64,000 bases of DNA, from contig NZ_JH621252.1 in NCBI RefSeq assembly GCF_000255455.1, positions 83,358 through 147,357 of the forward strand, given 5' to 3'. A program made the translations under genes and the position numbers. The notes beneath the pieces were generated by a model. It saw nothing but the letters and a program-made list of their open reading frames with translations. It was not told the origin of the DNA and made no database searches. This DNA comes from Aquimarina agarilytica ZC1 (lineage in GTDB: Bacteria > Bacteroidota > Bacteroidia > Flavobacteriales > Flavobacteriaceae). Each line of letters starts with the position of its first letter. Position 1 is the stretch's first letter. Below are positions 53,076 to 62,343 of this stretch, piece after piece.

Positions 53076-54083
53076 TTAAAAATCTACAGTCGCTTTAATT
53101 ACACCTGTTTCTGGTTTTGTCCAACTATCGAAATTAGCAATCATTTCCGTAAAAGAGACATTATGTGTAATAAATGAATCGGTTGGAAATTGATCCAATA
53201 CCTTAATCACATGTTCAAAATCTTCTCTTGTGGCATTACGACTACACATTAATGTAGTCTCTTTGGCATGAATTTTAGGATGTGTAAACACCAACTCTCC
53301 TTTGGATAAGCCTACTAAAACATACCTTCCGCCATGAGCCATATAATCTGTACCAACTTCTAAAGCCCCTTTAAATCCTGTGGCATCAAAAACGGCTGTC
53401 GCCATATCATTATTAGTAATTTCGGCAATTTTATCTTGAGCATTATCTGAAACATTGATTACATAATCTGCACCAATTTCATTTTTTGCATATGCTAACC
53501 GATCATTATTAACATCAAGTGCAATTACTTTTGCTCCTGCTATTTGTGCTAACTTAATCATTCCAATTCCGATGGGACCACAACCAACTATGACCACAAA
53601 CTCACCTTGAGTTACTGCAGCTCTCCGAATGGCATGTGCACCTATAGCTAAAGGTTCCACAATAGCCATTTGATCGTAAGTTAAATTATTTGCAGGCAAC
53701 AATAAATCCTGTCTAACGCTAATGTATTCTTGCATACCTCCATCGGAATGCACTCCTAATACACTAATGTTTGTGCAACAATTTGTTTTTCCTTTACGAC
53801 AAGCAATACATGTTCCACAACTTACGTATGGCATAATTACTACTTTGTCACCCGATTTTAAACCTGCTTTATTTGCTCCTATTTCTACAATTTCTGAAGC
53901 TAATTCGTGCCCCAAAATCCTAGGATAAGTAAAGAATGCTTGATTTCCAGAATAGGCATGCAAGTCCGTACCGCAAATTCCCACTTTTTTAACTTTAAGC
54001 AATGCCTCTCCTTCCTTTCGAACAGGCTGCTCCTTTTCCTTTAAAAGAAATTCACCTGGTTGCTCGCAAACTATATATTTCAT
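53076..54083 (-). CDS. Zinc-dependent alcohol dehydrogenase, probable L-galactonate 5-dehydrogenase (LgoD-like)
   Basis: The 335-residue medium-chain dehydrogenase has VGICGTDLHAYSGN and LGHELASE for the catalytic zinc, four structural-zinc Cys in CGTCIACRKGKTNCC, and the Rossmann motif VVIVGCGPIGIGMIKLAQ. It resembles the sorbitol/threonine/LgoD branch. LgoD oxidises L-galactonate to D-tagaturonate, the substrate of UxaB encoded in the same cluster. That link is the reason for the specific call. An alternative is a 2-keto-3-deoxy-L-fuconate dehydrogenase. Confidence 0.8.
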   Translation of the reverse strand: MKYIVCEQPGEFLLKEKEQPVRKEGEALLKVKKVGICGTDLHAYSGNQAFFTYPRILGHELASEIVEIGANKAGLKSGDKVVIMPYVSCGTCIACRKGKTNCCTNISVLGVHSDGGMQEYISVRQDLLLPANNLTYDQMAIVEPLAIGAHAIRRAAVTQGEFVVIVGCGPIGIGMIKLAQIAGAKVIALDVNNDRLAYAKNEIGADYVINVSDNAQDKIAEITNNDMATAVFDATGFKGALEVGTDYMAHGGRYVLVGLSKGELVFTHPKIHAKETTLMCSRNATREDFEHVIKVLDQFPTDSFITHNVSFTEMIANFDSWTKPETGVIKATVDF

Positions 54084-54141
54084 TTTAATTGTTTTTTCTT
54101 ATGAATTAGGTATTTAATTCTAATAGGTTTTAAAATTAGAA

Positions 54142-54168
54142 AAACGCACTCCAAAAAGGAGTACGTTT
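54142..54168 (-). terminator. Terminator after the fucosidase gene
   Basis: On the minus strand AAACGTACTCC and GGAGTGCGTTT form a stem with one mismatch and a TTTTT loop, followed by T-rich sequence. It lies between the fucosidase stop and the LgoD-like gene. Confidence 0.65.
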
Positions 54169-54169
54169 C

Positions 54170-54194
54170 TTTGTGTACAAAAACTCAACATAAT
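54170..54194. repeat. Shared motif copy A (TTTGTGTACA ... CTCAACATAAT)
   Basis: TTTGTGTACA, AAAA, CTCAACATAAT. The same words in the same order and orientation, with a 3-base longer middle, occur at 55996-56023 upstream of the fucosidase. The core TTGTGTACAA is a GntR-like palindrome. Confidence 0.6.
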
Positions 54195-54250
54195 TTTTTT
54201 CTACACTAAACTATTAAAATAGAAATACAGCTAAATAATCTGAAACTAAA

Positions 54251-55795
54251 CTACTTTGTAATTTCTAGTACGTGAGCAAAATCTCCCGATTTTTCGCCAA
54301 GCTTAGTTACCACTAATCCTTCTGGACTTTGCTTAAATTCCAACTTGGCATCGCTCCCCAATAAACGTACATTTTTAATAGTTAAACCTTTTGAATACTC
54401 ATTTGATAATCCCAAAGATGTAATAGTCACTTTACTATCCTTAGGCCAAGCCATCATTATAGCATACAATTTATCACCTTTTTGAGTAAAACGAATGTCT
54501 TGCCCAGAAAAGGCTTTATTTTTTCCTTCAGAGTGATGCCCTTTCTTCACTTCGGTAGGCCCCTCTCCAAAAGTTTTCCAATATTTAGTTCCATAAATGG
54601 CCTCACCATTAACTTTTAACCAATCTCCCATTTCCAACAGAATCTTTTTTTGATCATCTGGAATAGTTCCATCCGCTTTTGGACCAACATTTAACAATAG
54701 ATTTCCATTTTTAGAAACTATATCAACTAAATCATCAATTAATTGATTGGTATCTTTTGACTCCCAATTAGACACATGACACCATGAATTTTTACCAATA
54801 GATGTATCTGTTTGCCATGGCAATTTTCGAATTCCAGGTAATTTCCCTCTTTCTAAATCATAAATAACCGTTCCCTCTGGAAAAGCTTCATGATCAAAAT
54901 TTTTATCCTGAAGCACCACCTCTTTACCCCATTCAATTCCTTTATTGTAGTAATAAGCTGCTATTTTTGGACGATACTCTTTAAATGCTGGTCGATCTAA
55001 CATAAAATCAAACCATAAAATATCTGGTTGATAGTTATCAATTAAATCTAAAGTACGTATCCACCATTCTTTCTTAAATTCTTCGGAAACTGGTTCTTTT
55101 AAATCTTTTCCTTTTTTTGAATATAAATCTGCATATTGAGGATCCATAGTGTCAAAATGATCTTTTTTATTATAAAAAGACCAGTTAAATGCATAATGGG
55201 ATGACGCCCCCATTATTAACCCCTTACTACGACCTGCTTTAAAAAGCTCACCCAAAACATCACGCTTAGGCCCCATATTTTTAGCATTCCATCGTGTAGT
55301 TTTTGATGCATACATAGCAAATCCATCATGGTGGTCAGCAACAGGAACTACATATTTTGCACCAGCGGCTTTAAATAAATCGATCCATTCATCGGCATTA
55401 AATTTTTCCGCCTTAAACATAGGAATAAAGTCCTTGTAACCAAACTCCTTTTGATCTCCAAAAGTTTTTTTATGATGCAAAAATTCTTTTGTTGGCCCTA
55501 ATTTACCTGGGTTTAATTGCGCTGAAAAATTAGCTGTGTCCATGTACATATGTCTCGGATACCATTCTGATCCATATGCAGGCACCGAATAGGCTCCCCA
55601 GTGAATAAAAATTCCAAATTTCTGTTCATTAAACCATGTCGGATCTTTGTAATGCTTCTTTATTGACTCCCAATTAGCTTCATACAAAGGCTTAGTTTCC
55701 ACATCGGCACTCAACACCTTTTTAGCTTCTTGCTTACAAGAAACCATCCCCAATATACTCATCATTAAAACGAGTAACATTCCATTTACATTCAT
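54251..55795 (-). CDS. Alpha-L-fucosidase, GH29 lipoprotein
   Basis: The 514-residue protein has a lipoprotein signal peptide with lipobox GMVSC (Cys20). The GH29 barrel shows WFNEQKFGIFIHWGAYSVPA, EWYPRHMYM, VPVADHHDGFAMYASKTTRWNA, the nucleophile segment DILWFDFMLDR and KNGNLLLNVGPKADGTIPDDQ. A C-terminal beta domain follows. It would release terminal alpha-L-fucose, or possibly alpha-L-galactose, from algal or other glycans at the cell envelope. It is the first gene of the sugar cluster, with its own terminator. Confidence 0.93.
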   Translation of the reverse strand: MNVNGMLLVLMMSILGMVSCKQEAKKVLSADVETKPLYEANWESIKKHYKDPTWFNEQKFGIFIHWGAYSVPAYGSEWYPRHMYMDTANFSAQLNPGKLGPTKEFLHHKKTFGDQKEFGYKDFIPMFKAEKFNADEWIDLFKAAGAKYVVPVADHHDGFAMYASKTTRWNAKNMGPKRDVLGELFKAGRSKGLIMGASSHYAFNWSFYNKKDHFDTMDPQYADLYSKKGKDLKEPVSEEFKKEWWIRTLDLIDNYQPDILWFDFMLDRPAFKEYRPKIAAYYYNKGIEWGKEVVLQDKNFDHEAFPEGTVIYDLERGKLPGIRKLPWQTDTSIGKNSWCHVSNWESKDTNQLIDDLVDIVSKNGNLLLNVGPKADGTIPDDQKKILLEMGDWLKVNGEAIYGTKYWKTFGEGPTEVKKGHHSEGKNKAFSGQDIRFTQKGDKLYAIMMAWPKDSKVTITSLGLSNEYSKGLTIKNVRLLGSDAKLEFKQSPEGLVVTKLGEKSGDFAHVLEITK

Positions 55796-55995
55796 AAGTA
55801 GTGTATTTTAACCCAATGATACGCAAAAGTTGTAATAATACTTGTGTCTTAATGCCACAAATAGACTAAATACGACCACAAATGATTTAACATATATGTT
55901 TTTAAGCGATAAAAATGAGCAGTATATAAGTTATTTGAATGAAAATAGTGACTATAACGATTTAGTTATTATATTTACCGTTACAATTTTTTAAT

Positions 55996-56023
55996 TTTGT
56001 GTACAACAAAAGCTCAACATAAT
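55996..56023. repeat. Shared motif copy B (TTTGTGTACA ... CTCAACATAAT)
   Basis: Second copy of the motif at 54170-54194, about 200 bases upstream of the fucosidase ATG. It may be an operator for the sugar-cluster regulator. Confidence 0.6.
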
Positions 56024-56131
56024 AAAAAGTTGTATCATTTACTAAGTTTTAATTTATGCTCAAAATGTCGATGATAGTGGAAAATATATTTTTTACTATA
56101 TAACAACTAACAACTACTTAGTAAACAGAAA

Positions 56132-56166
56132 AAAAAGGCTACTCATTATATATAGGTAGCCTTTTT
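56132..56166. terminator. Strong hairpin terminator inside a divergent intergenic region
   Basis: AAAAAGGCTAC, 13 bases, GTAGCCTTTTT. Its position between two divergent genes is unusual because neither should need a terminator there. Confidence 0.8.
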
Positions 56167-56228
56167 ATTTTCTATAATCACAAAAAAACTATCCTTTTAT
56201 GAAAAGTTAAAAAGTCATTTTTATTAGA

Positions 56229-56236
56229 TAACTTTG
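56229..56236 (+). promoter_or_regulatory. Promoter -7 box of the helicase-nuclease gene
   Basis: TAACTTTG matches TAnnTTTG, 54 bases before the TTG start at 56291. Confidence 0.45.
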
Positions 56237-56290
56237 GTATCGTATATTTCTACATATTAGTAATGCCCTTTTAACCCCAAAAACCCAACA

Positions 56291-59200
56291 TTGAAAAATA
56301 CAACTGCTTTTACCGTTTATGATGCTGCAGCCGGGTCTGGAAAAACATACACCATTGTAAAAAATTATCTGCTAAAAATTTTAGCCAACCCAAACAAAAA
56401 TAGATATAAACAGATTTTAGCAGTTACATTTACCAATAAAGCAGTTTCGGAAATGAAGCATCGTATTTTAGAAAGCCTTGATGGGTTTTCAAAAAAAGAT
56501 ACGCCAGAGTCAAACAAAAGTATGTTTTCTGAAATTGCTAAAGAATTAGCCATTTCTGAAGATGCGCTCCGTAAAAAGTCAAAAAAAACACTTCATTATC
56601 TTTTACACAACTACACCTCGTTTAGCGTACAAACTATTGATAAATTTACACAATCAGTCATTAGAACCTTTGCTTACGATTTGGGACTTGATAGTAACTT
56701 TGAAATTGAACTTGATCAAAAAAAATTATTAGAAGTCGCCATTGATGACCTTATAGATAAAGTTGGAGACAACAAACAAATAACCAAAACTATACTCGAT
56801 TTTACAAAAGCAAAAATTAACGATGATGCCGCATGGAATATCAAACGTAGCTTATTGGAAATTGCTCAAATTATTTTTAATGAAGATGATATCCTTCATA
56901 TTAAAAATCTAAGCAGCCACCCTTTTGAAGATTTTAAAACTCTTGACAACAACTTAAAGAACAAGTTTAAATCCAATAAAGAGCAAATAACTACCTTATC
57001 CAAAAACCTACTTGATACTTTTGAGAAAAATGGAGTGATTTCAGAATTTACCAGCGGATACATCCCTAAACACTTCACTAATTTAATTAAAAAAGGCACC
57101 GAAGAATTTAGTAAAGCAAAATGGAAACAAGATATTGAACACACCTCACTTTGCGCCAAAAGTAAAAGTGATTTTATCAAAGAAACATTAGAAAGCTTAC
57201 GCCCTAAAATTATAAGTGTGTTTAACGAAACTAAAAGACTTGTTTTTGAAAATCAATTTTTAGAACGTATTCTAAAAAACATCACCCAAATGTCATTACT
57301 TAAAAGTGTAAATGACGGTTTAGAAAAACTAAAAAAAGAAAAGCAACTACTCCTAATTTCAGATTTTAATAAACTCATTTTTGAAACCATAAAAGACCAA
57401 CCAACTCCTTTTATATATGAACGTCTTGGTGAACGTTACAAAGATTTTTTTATTGATGAGTTTCAAGACACTTCAATAATGCAATGGCAAAACTTATTCC
57501 CTTTGTGTGACAATGCGGTATCATCAATTAACGAACAAACTAATGAAACAGGAAGTGTAACCATTGTTGGCGATGCCAAACAAGCTATTTACAGGTGGAG
57601 AGGTGGGAAAGCTGAACAATTTATGGATTTAAGTAATTTAGATAGTCCATTTTCTAACCCTACAAAAAACACCATTCAACTTGACACAAATTACAGAAGC
57701 TATTCTAATATTATAGATTTTAACAATAGCTTTTTTTCCTATTTATCCCAATTTTTCTCTTTTGAAGGTTATAAAGAATTATTTATCAAAGGAAACAATC
57801 AAAAAGCAAATTCTCGCCAAGGTGGATTCGTTCAATTCGACTTTATAGAAGCTTTAAACACAGATGAAAAAAACGAATTATACCCTAACAAAGTCCTTGA
57901 AAATATACAAAAGATTACTAGCCAAGGATTTTCACTTAAAGACATTTGTATTTTAGTAAGAAAAAATAAAGAAGGTGTTGTAATTGCTGATTATTTAAAT
58001 CAACACAAAATACCTGTTATATCTCAAGAGGTTCTTTTAGTTAAAAATGCTAATGAAGTTATACTACTTATAAATCTAGCTTATTTTTCCTTACATCAAA
58101 ATGATAAAAAGAAAAAGCTTGAATTCCTTAAAGCATTAGCCATGCAATTAGAAATAAATGAAGTTAATTCATTTTTACAAACCTACATTCCATTAAATCC
58201 CGATCAAATTTCAAAAAGATTATTAAAACACAATATAAATGTCGACTTTGATTCTTTTGATCACCAATCTCTTTTTGAAGCCTTTGAACTACTTTTAATC
58301 AACTTCAAGCTTGACCAAAAACCAAATTCAAATCTTCAATTTTTTATGGATTTTGTTTTTGAATATTCACAAAAACAAAATTCTGGTATTAATGAATTCT
58401 TATCCACATGGGAAACAAAAAAAGATAAGCTGAGCATTATAATTCCTCAAGAAAAAGATGCCATACAGATTATGAGTATTCACAAATCTAAAGGCTTAGA
58501 GTTTCCTGTAGTAATTTATCCCTTTGCCGACACCGAAATTTACAAACCACAGCCTAATCATGTTTGGTCAGCGATTAATACGCTTTCGGGTACCTTTCAA
58601 GAAGCTTATATTAATTACAATGAAAAAGTTTTTACCCAATATAGCTTAAAAACCAAAACTCAAGCAACACATATAAAACAACTACAAGAGCTAGACAATT
58701 TCAATATTTTATATGTAGCATTAACAAGAGCTAAAGAGCAATTGTACATTATTAGCAACCACAAAAAAAACGGAAGAAATCCTGAAAATAGTTTTCAAAG
58801 CTTTTTTAAAAATTATTTATCCAATACTGAAAAGTTTGAAAGCATTAGTGATAATAGCTATCATTTTGGAAATTCTTCAAAACAGTCATTACCTAGTAAA
58901 AAATCACAAAATATTTCCTCAACATTAACTTCTTTTATATGTACCAATAAAAATAAGCGTCAAGTCACTCCCATTACAACTTCAACATTAACTAGCGACC
59001 AACAAGAATCATTAAATATTGGGTTACTTACTCATGAGTTAATGTCAAAAATATATGACCGAAATGATGCAAAAAAAAAATTAGAGCAATTTAAAAAAAG
59101 GAAAGACATCTCGATTCAAGAATATAACATTATAGAAAACAACGTAACTTCTATTTTAACTCACCCAACACTCGACAGCATATTTAATAAGAAAAATCAA

Positions 59201-59431
59201 ATTTTTAATGAACGAGATTTTATATTAAAAAATGAAATCTTGAGACCAGATCGCGTTGAAATTTCAGAAGACAATACCGTTGTAATAATTGATTATAAAA
59301 CTGGAGTAGAACAAAAAGAACACCTTCTACAAGTCACTAAATACGCATCAATTTTTGAAGAGCTTGGCTTTAAAATCATAAAAAAAATGTTAATATACAC
59401 TGGAAACACAATAAAAATTAACAAATTCTAA
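56291..59431 (+). CDS. UvrD-type helicase with C-terminal nuclease domain (AddA/RecB-like)
   Basis: The 1046-residue protein has UvrD/Rep helicase motifs: Walker [13 protein letters not shown] near residue 12, [61 protein letters not shown] and [15 protein letters not shown]-terminal PD-(D/E)xK nuclease part follows, with LRPDRVE and VIIDYKTG. This is the AddA/RecB type, which resects broken DNA ends. The partner AddB-like gene is not next to it. The start is TTG at 56291, nine residues before the Walker region. Confidence 0.9.
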   Translation: MKNTTAFTVYDAAAGSGKTYTIVKNYLLKILANPNKNRYKQILAVTFTNKAVSEMKHRILESLDGFSKKDTPESNKSMFSEIAKELAISEDALRKKSKKTLHYLLHNYTSFSVQTIDKFTQSVIRTFAYDLGLDSNFEIELDQKKLLEVAIDDLIDKVGDNKQITKTILDFTKAKINDDAAWNIKRSLLEIAQIIFNEDDILHIKNLSSHPFEDFKTLDNNLKNKFKSNKEQITTLSKNLLDTFEKNGVISEFTSGYIPKHFTNLIKKGTEEFSKAKWKQDIEHTSLCAKSKSDFIKETLESLRPKIISVFNETKRLVFENQFLERILKNITQMSLLKSVNDGLEKLKKEKQLLLISDFNKLIFETIKDQPTPFIYERLGERYKDFFIDEFQDTSIMQWQNLFPLCDNAVSSINEQTNETGSVTIVGDAKQAIYRWRGGKAEQFMDLSNLDSPFSNPTKNTIQLDTNYRSYSNIIDFNNSFFSYLSQFFSFEGYKELFIKGNNQKANSRQGGFVQFDFIEALNTDEKNELYPNKVLENIQKITSQGFSLKDICILVRKNKEGVVIADYLNQHKIPVISQEVLLVKNANEVILLINLAYFSLHQNDKKKKLEFLKALAMQLEINEVNSFLQTYIPLNPDQISKRLLKHNINVDFDSFDHQSLFEAFELLLINFKLDQKPNSNLQFFMDFVFEYSQKQNSGINEFLSTWETKKDKLSIIIPQEKDAIQIMSIHKSKGLEFPVVIYPFADTEIYKPQPNHVWSAINTLSGTFQEAYINYNEKVFTQYSLKTKTQATHIKQLQELDNFNILYVALTRAKEQLYIISNHKKNGRNPENSFQSFFKNYLSNTEKFESISDNSYHFGNSSKQSLPSKKSQNISSTLTSFICTNKNKRQVTPITTSTLTSDQQESLNIGLLTHELMSKIYDRNDAKKKLEQFKKRKDISIQEYNIIENNVTSILTHPTLDSIFNKKNQIFNERDFILKNEILRPDRVEISEDNTVVIIDYKTGVEQKEHLLQVTKYASIFEELGFKIIKKMLIYTGNTIKINKF

Positions 59432-59519
59432 CGCAGGTACTAATTTCATTAACACTAGTGTTTACAGGCATTTAGCATTTTTTTATAAAATAAAGCTTGT
59501 AAATTCTAGACAAAGTGTT

Positions 59520-59549
59520 TTGTTAGTTAAATTTAACCTGTTACATTTG
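59520..59549 (+). promoter_or_regulatory. Promoter of the OmpA-family gene
   Basis: TTG at 59520-59522, 19 bases, TACATTTG at 59542-59549: a textbook Bacteroidota promoter, 36 bases before the ATG at 59586. Confidence 0.75.
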
Positions 59550-59585
59550 TTAGTAATAACACTTAAATTAATCATACATATTAAT

Positions 59586-60998
59586 ATGAAACATCTTAGT
59601 AAAATTATTGCTGCTGCCCTTATAGGGTTACTGTTTAGTACAGCTAATGCACAAGACGCAAATCATCCATGGGCAATTTCAGTTGGAGTAAATGCAGTGG
59701 ATTTTTTCACAGAATCAGAATTAAATGCTTTAGATCCTGATGATTTTAATATCCTTCCTGCCATTTCTAAACTAACAGTAGGCAGACATATTAAAGGTGG
59801 TTTTTATGGTAGTATTTCTGGATCATTAAACAAAATTGATAAAATAGGTCTTGCTGGCGTGCAAGGTGGCTTAGTTAATGTTGACGACCTAGCTTATTTT
59901 GCAGTCGATGGAGCTTTAAATTACAGCTTTAGAAATTTAATTAAGAAAGACGGAACTGGATGGTTTGATCCAAGTTTATCATTAGGTGCTGGATATTTCT
60001 GGTTAGAAGATGAAGGTAGATTTTCTTTAAACCCTGGAGCTGGAGTTGATTTTTGGTTAACTGATAATTTCGCTATTTCCTTAAGTACCATGTACAAAGG
60101 TGTAATTAGCGAATATGATGAACCTAGCGAAAGCGTGACTATTGGTAACGACACTTTCCAAACTTCACACATGCAACACACAGCTGGAGTTAAATTTGCT
60201 TTTGGAGGAACTGACACTGACGGTGACGGTGTATATGATAGCAAAGACGAATGTCCTGAGGTTGCTGGTTTAAAGCAATTCAACGGATGTCCTGATACAG
60301 ATTTAGATGGAATTAAAGATGCTGACGATGCTTGTCCTGATGTATTTGGACCTGCTGAACTTAACGGATGTCCTGATAGTGATCAAGATGGTATAGCTGA
60401 TAAAGATGACGCTTGTCCTGATGTTAAAGGAACTGCTGCTATGAAAGGTTGTCCTGATACTGATGGAGATACTGTTCCTGATAACTTAGATAAATGTCCG
60501 AATGAAGGTGGTCCAGTTTCTAATAACGGATGTCCTTACCTTGACAAAGATAATGACGGTGTATTAGACAAAGACGACAAATGTCCTGAAGTACCTGGTA
60601 TTGAAGCAAACAATGGATGTCCTGAAGTTAAAAAGGTAACTGCTGAAGTTCAAAAAACATTGAATGAATACGCAAAAACAATCTTATTTGATACAGGTAA
60701 GTCTTCAATCAAGACTCAGTCTGAAGCTGTATTAGGAGACATCATCAATATTTTAAAAGAATATCCTGATGCTAAATTTACTGTTGAAGGACATACTGAT
60801 AGTGTTGGTAGCGCTAGCTCAAACCAGAGATTATCTGAATCTAGAGCTGCTTCTGTTAAGGCTTACTTAATTGGTAGAGGTATTTCTCAATCAAGATTAA
60901 GCTCTGTAGGATACGGAGAAGCTAAACCAATTTCTTCAAATGCTACTAAAGCAGGTAGAAAATTAAACAGACGTGTTGAGATTAACTTAGTAAGATAA
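59586..60998 (+). CDS. OmpA-family outer membrane protein with thrombospondin type 3 repeats
   Basis: The 470-residue protein starts [20 protein letters not shown] with cleavage near NAQ. An N-terminal beta-barrel of about 190 residues follows. Then come five calcium-binding thrombospondin type 3 repeats ([30 protein letters not shown] and so on). The C-terminal OmpA peptidoglycan-binding domain contains [20 protein letters not shown] and [15 protein letters not shown]. It links outer membrane and cell wall. A longer frame to 59520 starts inside the promoter, so the ATG at 59586 is used. Codon use looks biased as in abundant proteins. Confidence 0.94.
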   Translation: MKHLSKIIAAALIGLLFSTANAQDANHPWAISVGVNAVDFFTESELNALDPDDFNILPAISKLTVGRHIKGGFYGSISGSLNKIDKIGLAGVQGGLVNVDDLAYFAVDGALNYSFRNLIKKDGTGWFDPSLSLGAGYFWLEDEGRFSLNPGAGVDFWLTDNFAISLSTMYKGVISEYDEPSESVTIGNDTFQTSHMQHTAGVKFAFGGTDTDGDGVYDSKDECPEVAGLKQFNGCPDTDLDGIKDADDACPDVFGPAELNGCPDSDQDGIADKDDACPDVKGTAAMKGCPDTDGDTVPDNLDKCPNEGGPVSNNGCPYLDKDNDGVLDKDDKCPEVPGIEANNGCPEVKKVTAEVQKTLNEYAKTILFDTGKSSIKTQSEAVLGDIINILKEYPDAKFTVEGHTDSVGSASSNQRLSESRAASVKAYLIGRGISQSRLSSVGYGEAKPISSNATKAGRKLNRRVEINLVR

Positions 60999-61025
60999 GC
61001 TAAACTTTAAATCACATCATTAAAT

Positions 61026-61061
61026 AAAAAAAGCGCTTTCCAATTTGGAAAGTGCTTTTTT
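61026..61061 (+). terminator. Terminator after the OmpA-family gene
   Basis: AAGCGCTTTCCAA, T, TTGGAAAGTGCTT with one G-T pair, flanked by A and T runs. Confidence 0.88.
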
Positions 61062-61164
61062 TATACCCAAAAACTAATAATACACAAAAAATTACCTGCT
61101 AATAATCAAAATATGTCAATTTTACCTTAAAACAGGTCAAAATCGCTTTAAATAACATATAAAA

Positions 61165-61196
61165 TTGTTTTTAGTTAAAATTATATAATACTTTTG
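61165..61196 (+). promoter_or_regulatory. Promoter of asd
   Basis: TTG at 61165-61167, 21 bases, TACTTTTG at 61189-61196, 34 bases before the ATG. Confidence 0.6.
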
Positions 61197-61230
61197 CAAT
61201 CTGTAAATTGTTAATTTTAAACAAACAAAA

Positions 61231-62226
61231 ATGAAAGTAGCTGTAGTAGGTGCTACCGGAATGGTAGGTACTGTGATGTTAAAAGTATTGGAAGAAAGAA
61301 ATTTTCCTGTAACAGAATTAATTCCTGTTGCTTCAAAGAAATCTGAAGGAAAAAAGCTTTTATTCAAAGGCAAGGAATATCCTTGTGTTATACTTGAAAC
61401 TGCAGTTAAAATGAAACCGGACGTCGCTTTATTTTCCGCAGGTGGAGACACCTCTTTGGAATGGGCTCCAAAGTTTGCTGAAGTAGGCACAACTGTAGTT
61501 GACAACTCTTCGGCATGGCGTATGGATCCTACTAAAAAATTAGTAGTTCCCGAAATTAACGGAAATGTATTAACAGAAGAAGATAAAATTATTGCAAACC
61601 CAAACTGCTCTACTATACAATTAGTAATGGCTTTGGCTCCTTTGCATGATAAATACAAAATGAAACGATTAATCATTTCCACATATCAATCTGTTTCTGG
61701 TACAGGTATTAAAGCCGTTCAGCAACTTGAGAATGAAACTAAAGGAATAGAAGGAGAAATGGCTTATTTGTATCCTATTAATAGGAATGCAATTCCTCAT
61801 TGTGATGTTTTTCAAGAAAACGGATATACCAAAGAAGAAATGAAGCTTGTTAAAGAACCTAAAAAAATACTTGGTGATGATTCATTCAATATAACTGCAA
61901 CAGCAGTGCGTATACCTACTGCTGGTGGTCACTCTGAATCAGTTAATGTTGAATTTGAAAATGATTTTGACGTTGCTGAGGTTAGAAAACTTTTATCAGA
62001 AATGCCAGGAGTTATAGTACAAGATAATTTGGATACTAACACTTATCCAATGCCTGCATTTGCTCATGAAAAAGACGAAGTATTTGTTGGACGTATCCGT
62101 AGAGATGAATCACAACCAAACACTCTTAATATGTGGATTGTTGCTGATAATTTACGCAAAGGTGCTGCCACTAATACCGTTCAAATCGCAGAATACTTAG
62201 TAGCTAATAAAATTTTACAAGCTTAA
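61231..62226 (+). CDS. asd: Aspartate-semialdehyde dehydrogenase
   Basis: The 331-residue protein starts MKVAVVGATGMVGTVMLKVL (NADP motif GATGMVG). It continues with LFSAGGDTSLEWAPKFAEVG, VDNSSAWRMD, the catalytic Cys in IANPNCSTIQLVMAL, and VSGTGIKAVQQLENET. Later TAVRIPTAGGHSESVNVEFE holds the conserved Arg/His. It reduces aspartyl phosphate to the semialdehyde on the way to lysine, threonine, methionine and diaminopimelate. Flanked by its own promoter and terminator. Confidence 0.97.
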   Translation: MKVAVVGATGMVGTVMLKVLEERNFPVTELIPVASKKSEGKKLLFKGKEYPCVILETAVKMKPDVALFSAGGDTSLEWAPKFAEVGTTVVDNSSAWRMDPTKKLVVPEINGNVLTEEDKIIANPNCSTIQLVMALAPLHDKYKMKRLIISTYQSVSGTGIKAVQQLENETKGIEGEMAYLYPINRNAIPHCDVFQENGYTKEEMKLVKEPKKILGDDSFNITATAVRIPTAGGHSESVNVEFENDFDVAEVRKLLSEMPGVIVQDNLDTNTYPMPAFAHEKDEVFVGRIRRDESQPNTLNMWIVADNLRKGAATNTVQIAEYLVANKILQA

Positions 62227-62265
62227 TTAGATTCGATAATAAATTTAGATCTTAGATCTTAAATC

Positions 62266-62296
62266 AAAAAACCCCGAAATTTATTCGGGGTTTTTT
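62266..62296. terminator. Bidirectional terminator between asd and the DUF4837 gene
   Basis: AAAAACCCCGAA, ATTTA, TTCGGGGTTTTT: strong GC stem with A and T runs on both sides. Confidence 0.88.
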
Positions 62297-62343
62297 AATG
62301 TCACAATTTTAAGCAAAATTTAAATCCTTATGTTCAGATTTAA

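Larger units (their letters stand above)
55992..56166 (+). ncRNA. Candidate small transcript in the divergent region (speculative)
   Basis: A plus-strand -7 box TAATTTTG (55992-55999) is followed about 130 bases later by a strong terminator (56132-56166) with no open frame between. This would give a transcript of about 160 bases. It is inference only; no RNA family was recognised. Confidence 0.25.

Noticed and set aside
44149-55795. Reading the sugar cluster as a galacturonate pathway
   Set aside because: UxaC is missing and lactonase, FucP-like permease, L-sugar mutarotase and fucosidase are present, so entry from an L-sugar fits better.
61137-61682. 181-codon frame antisense to asd
   Set aside because: It is the mirror of a strongly conserved asd coding region; composition reflects the real gene on the other strand.
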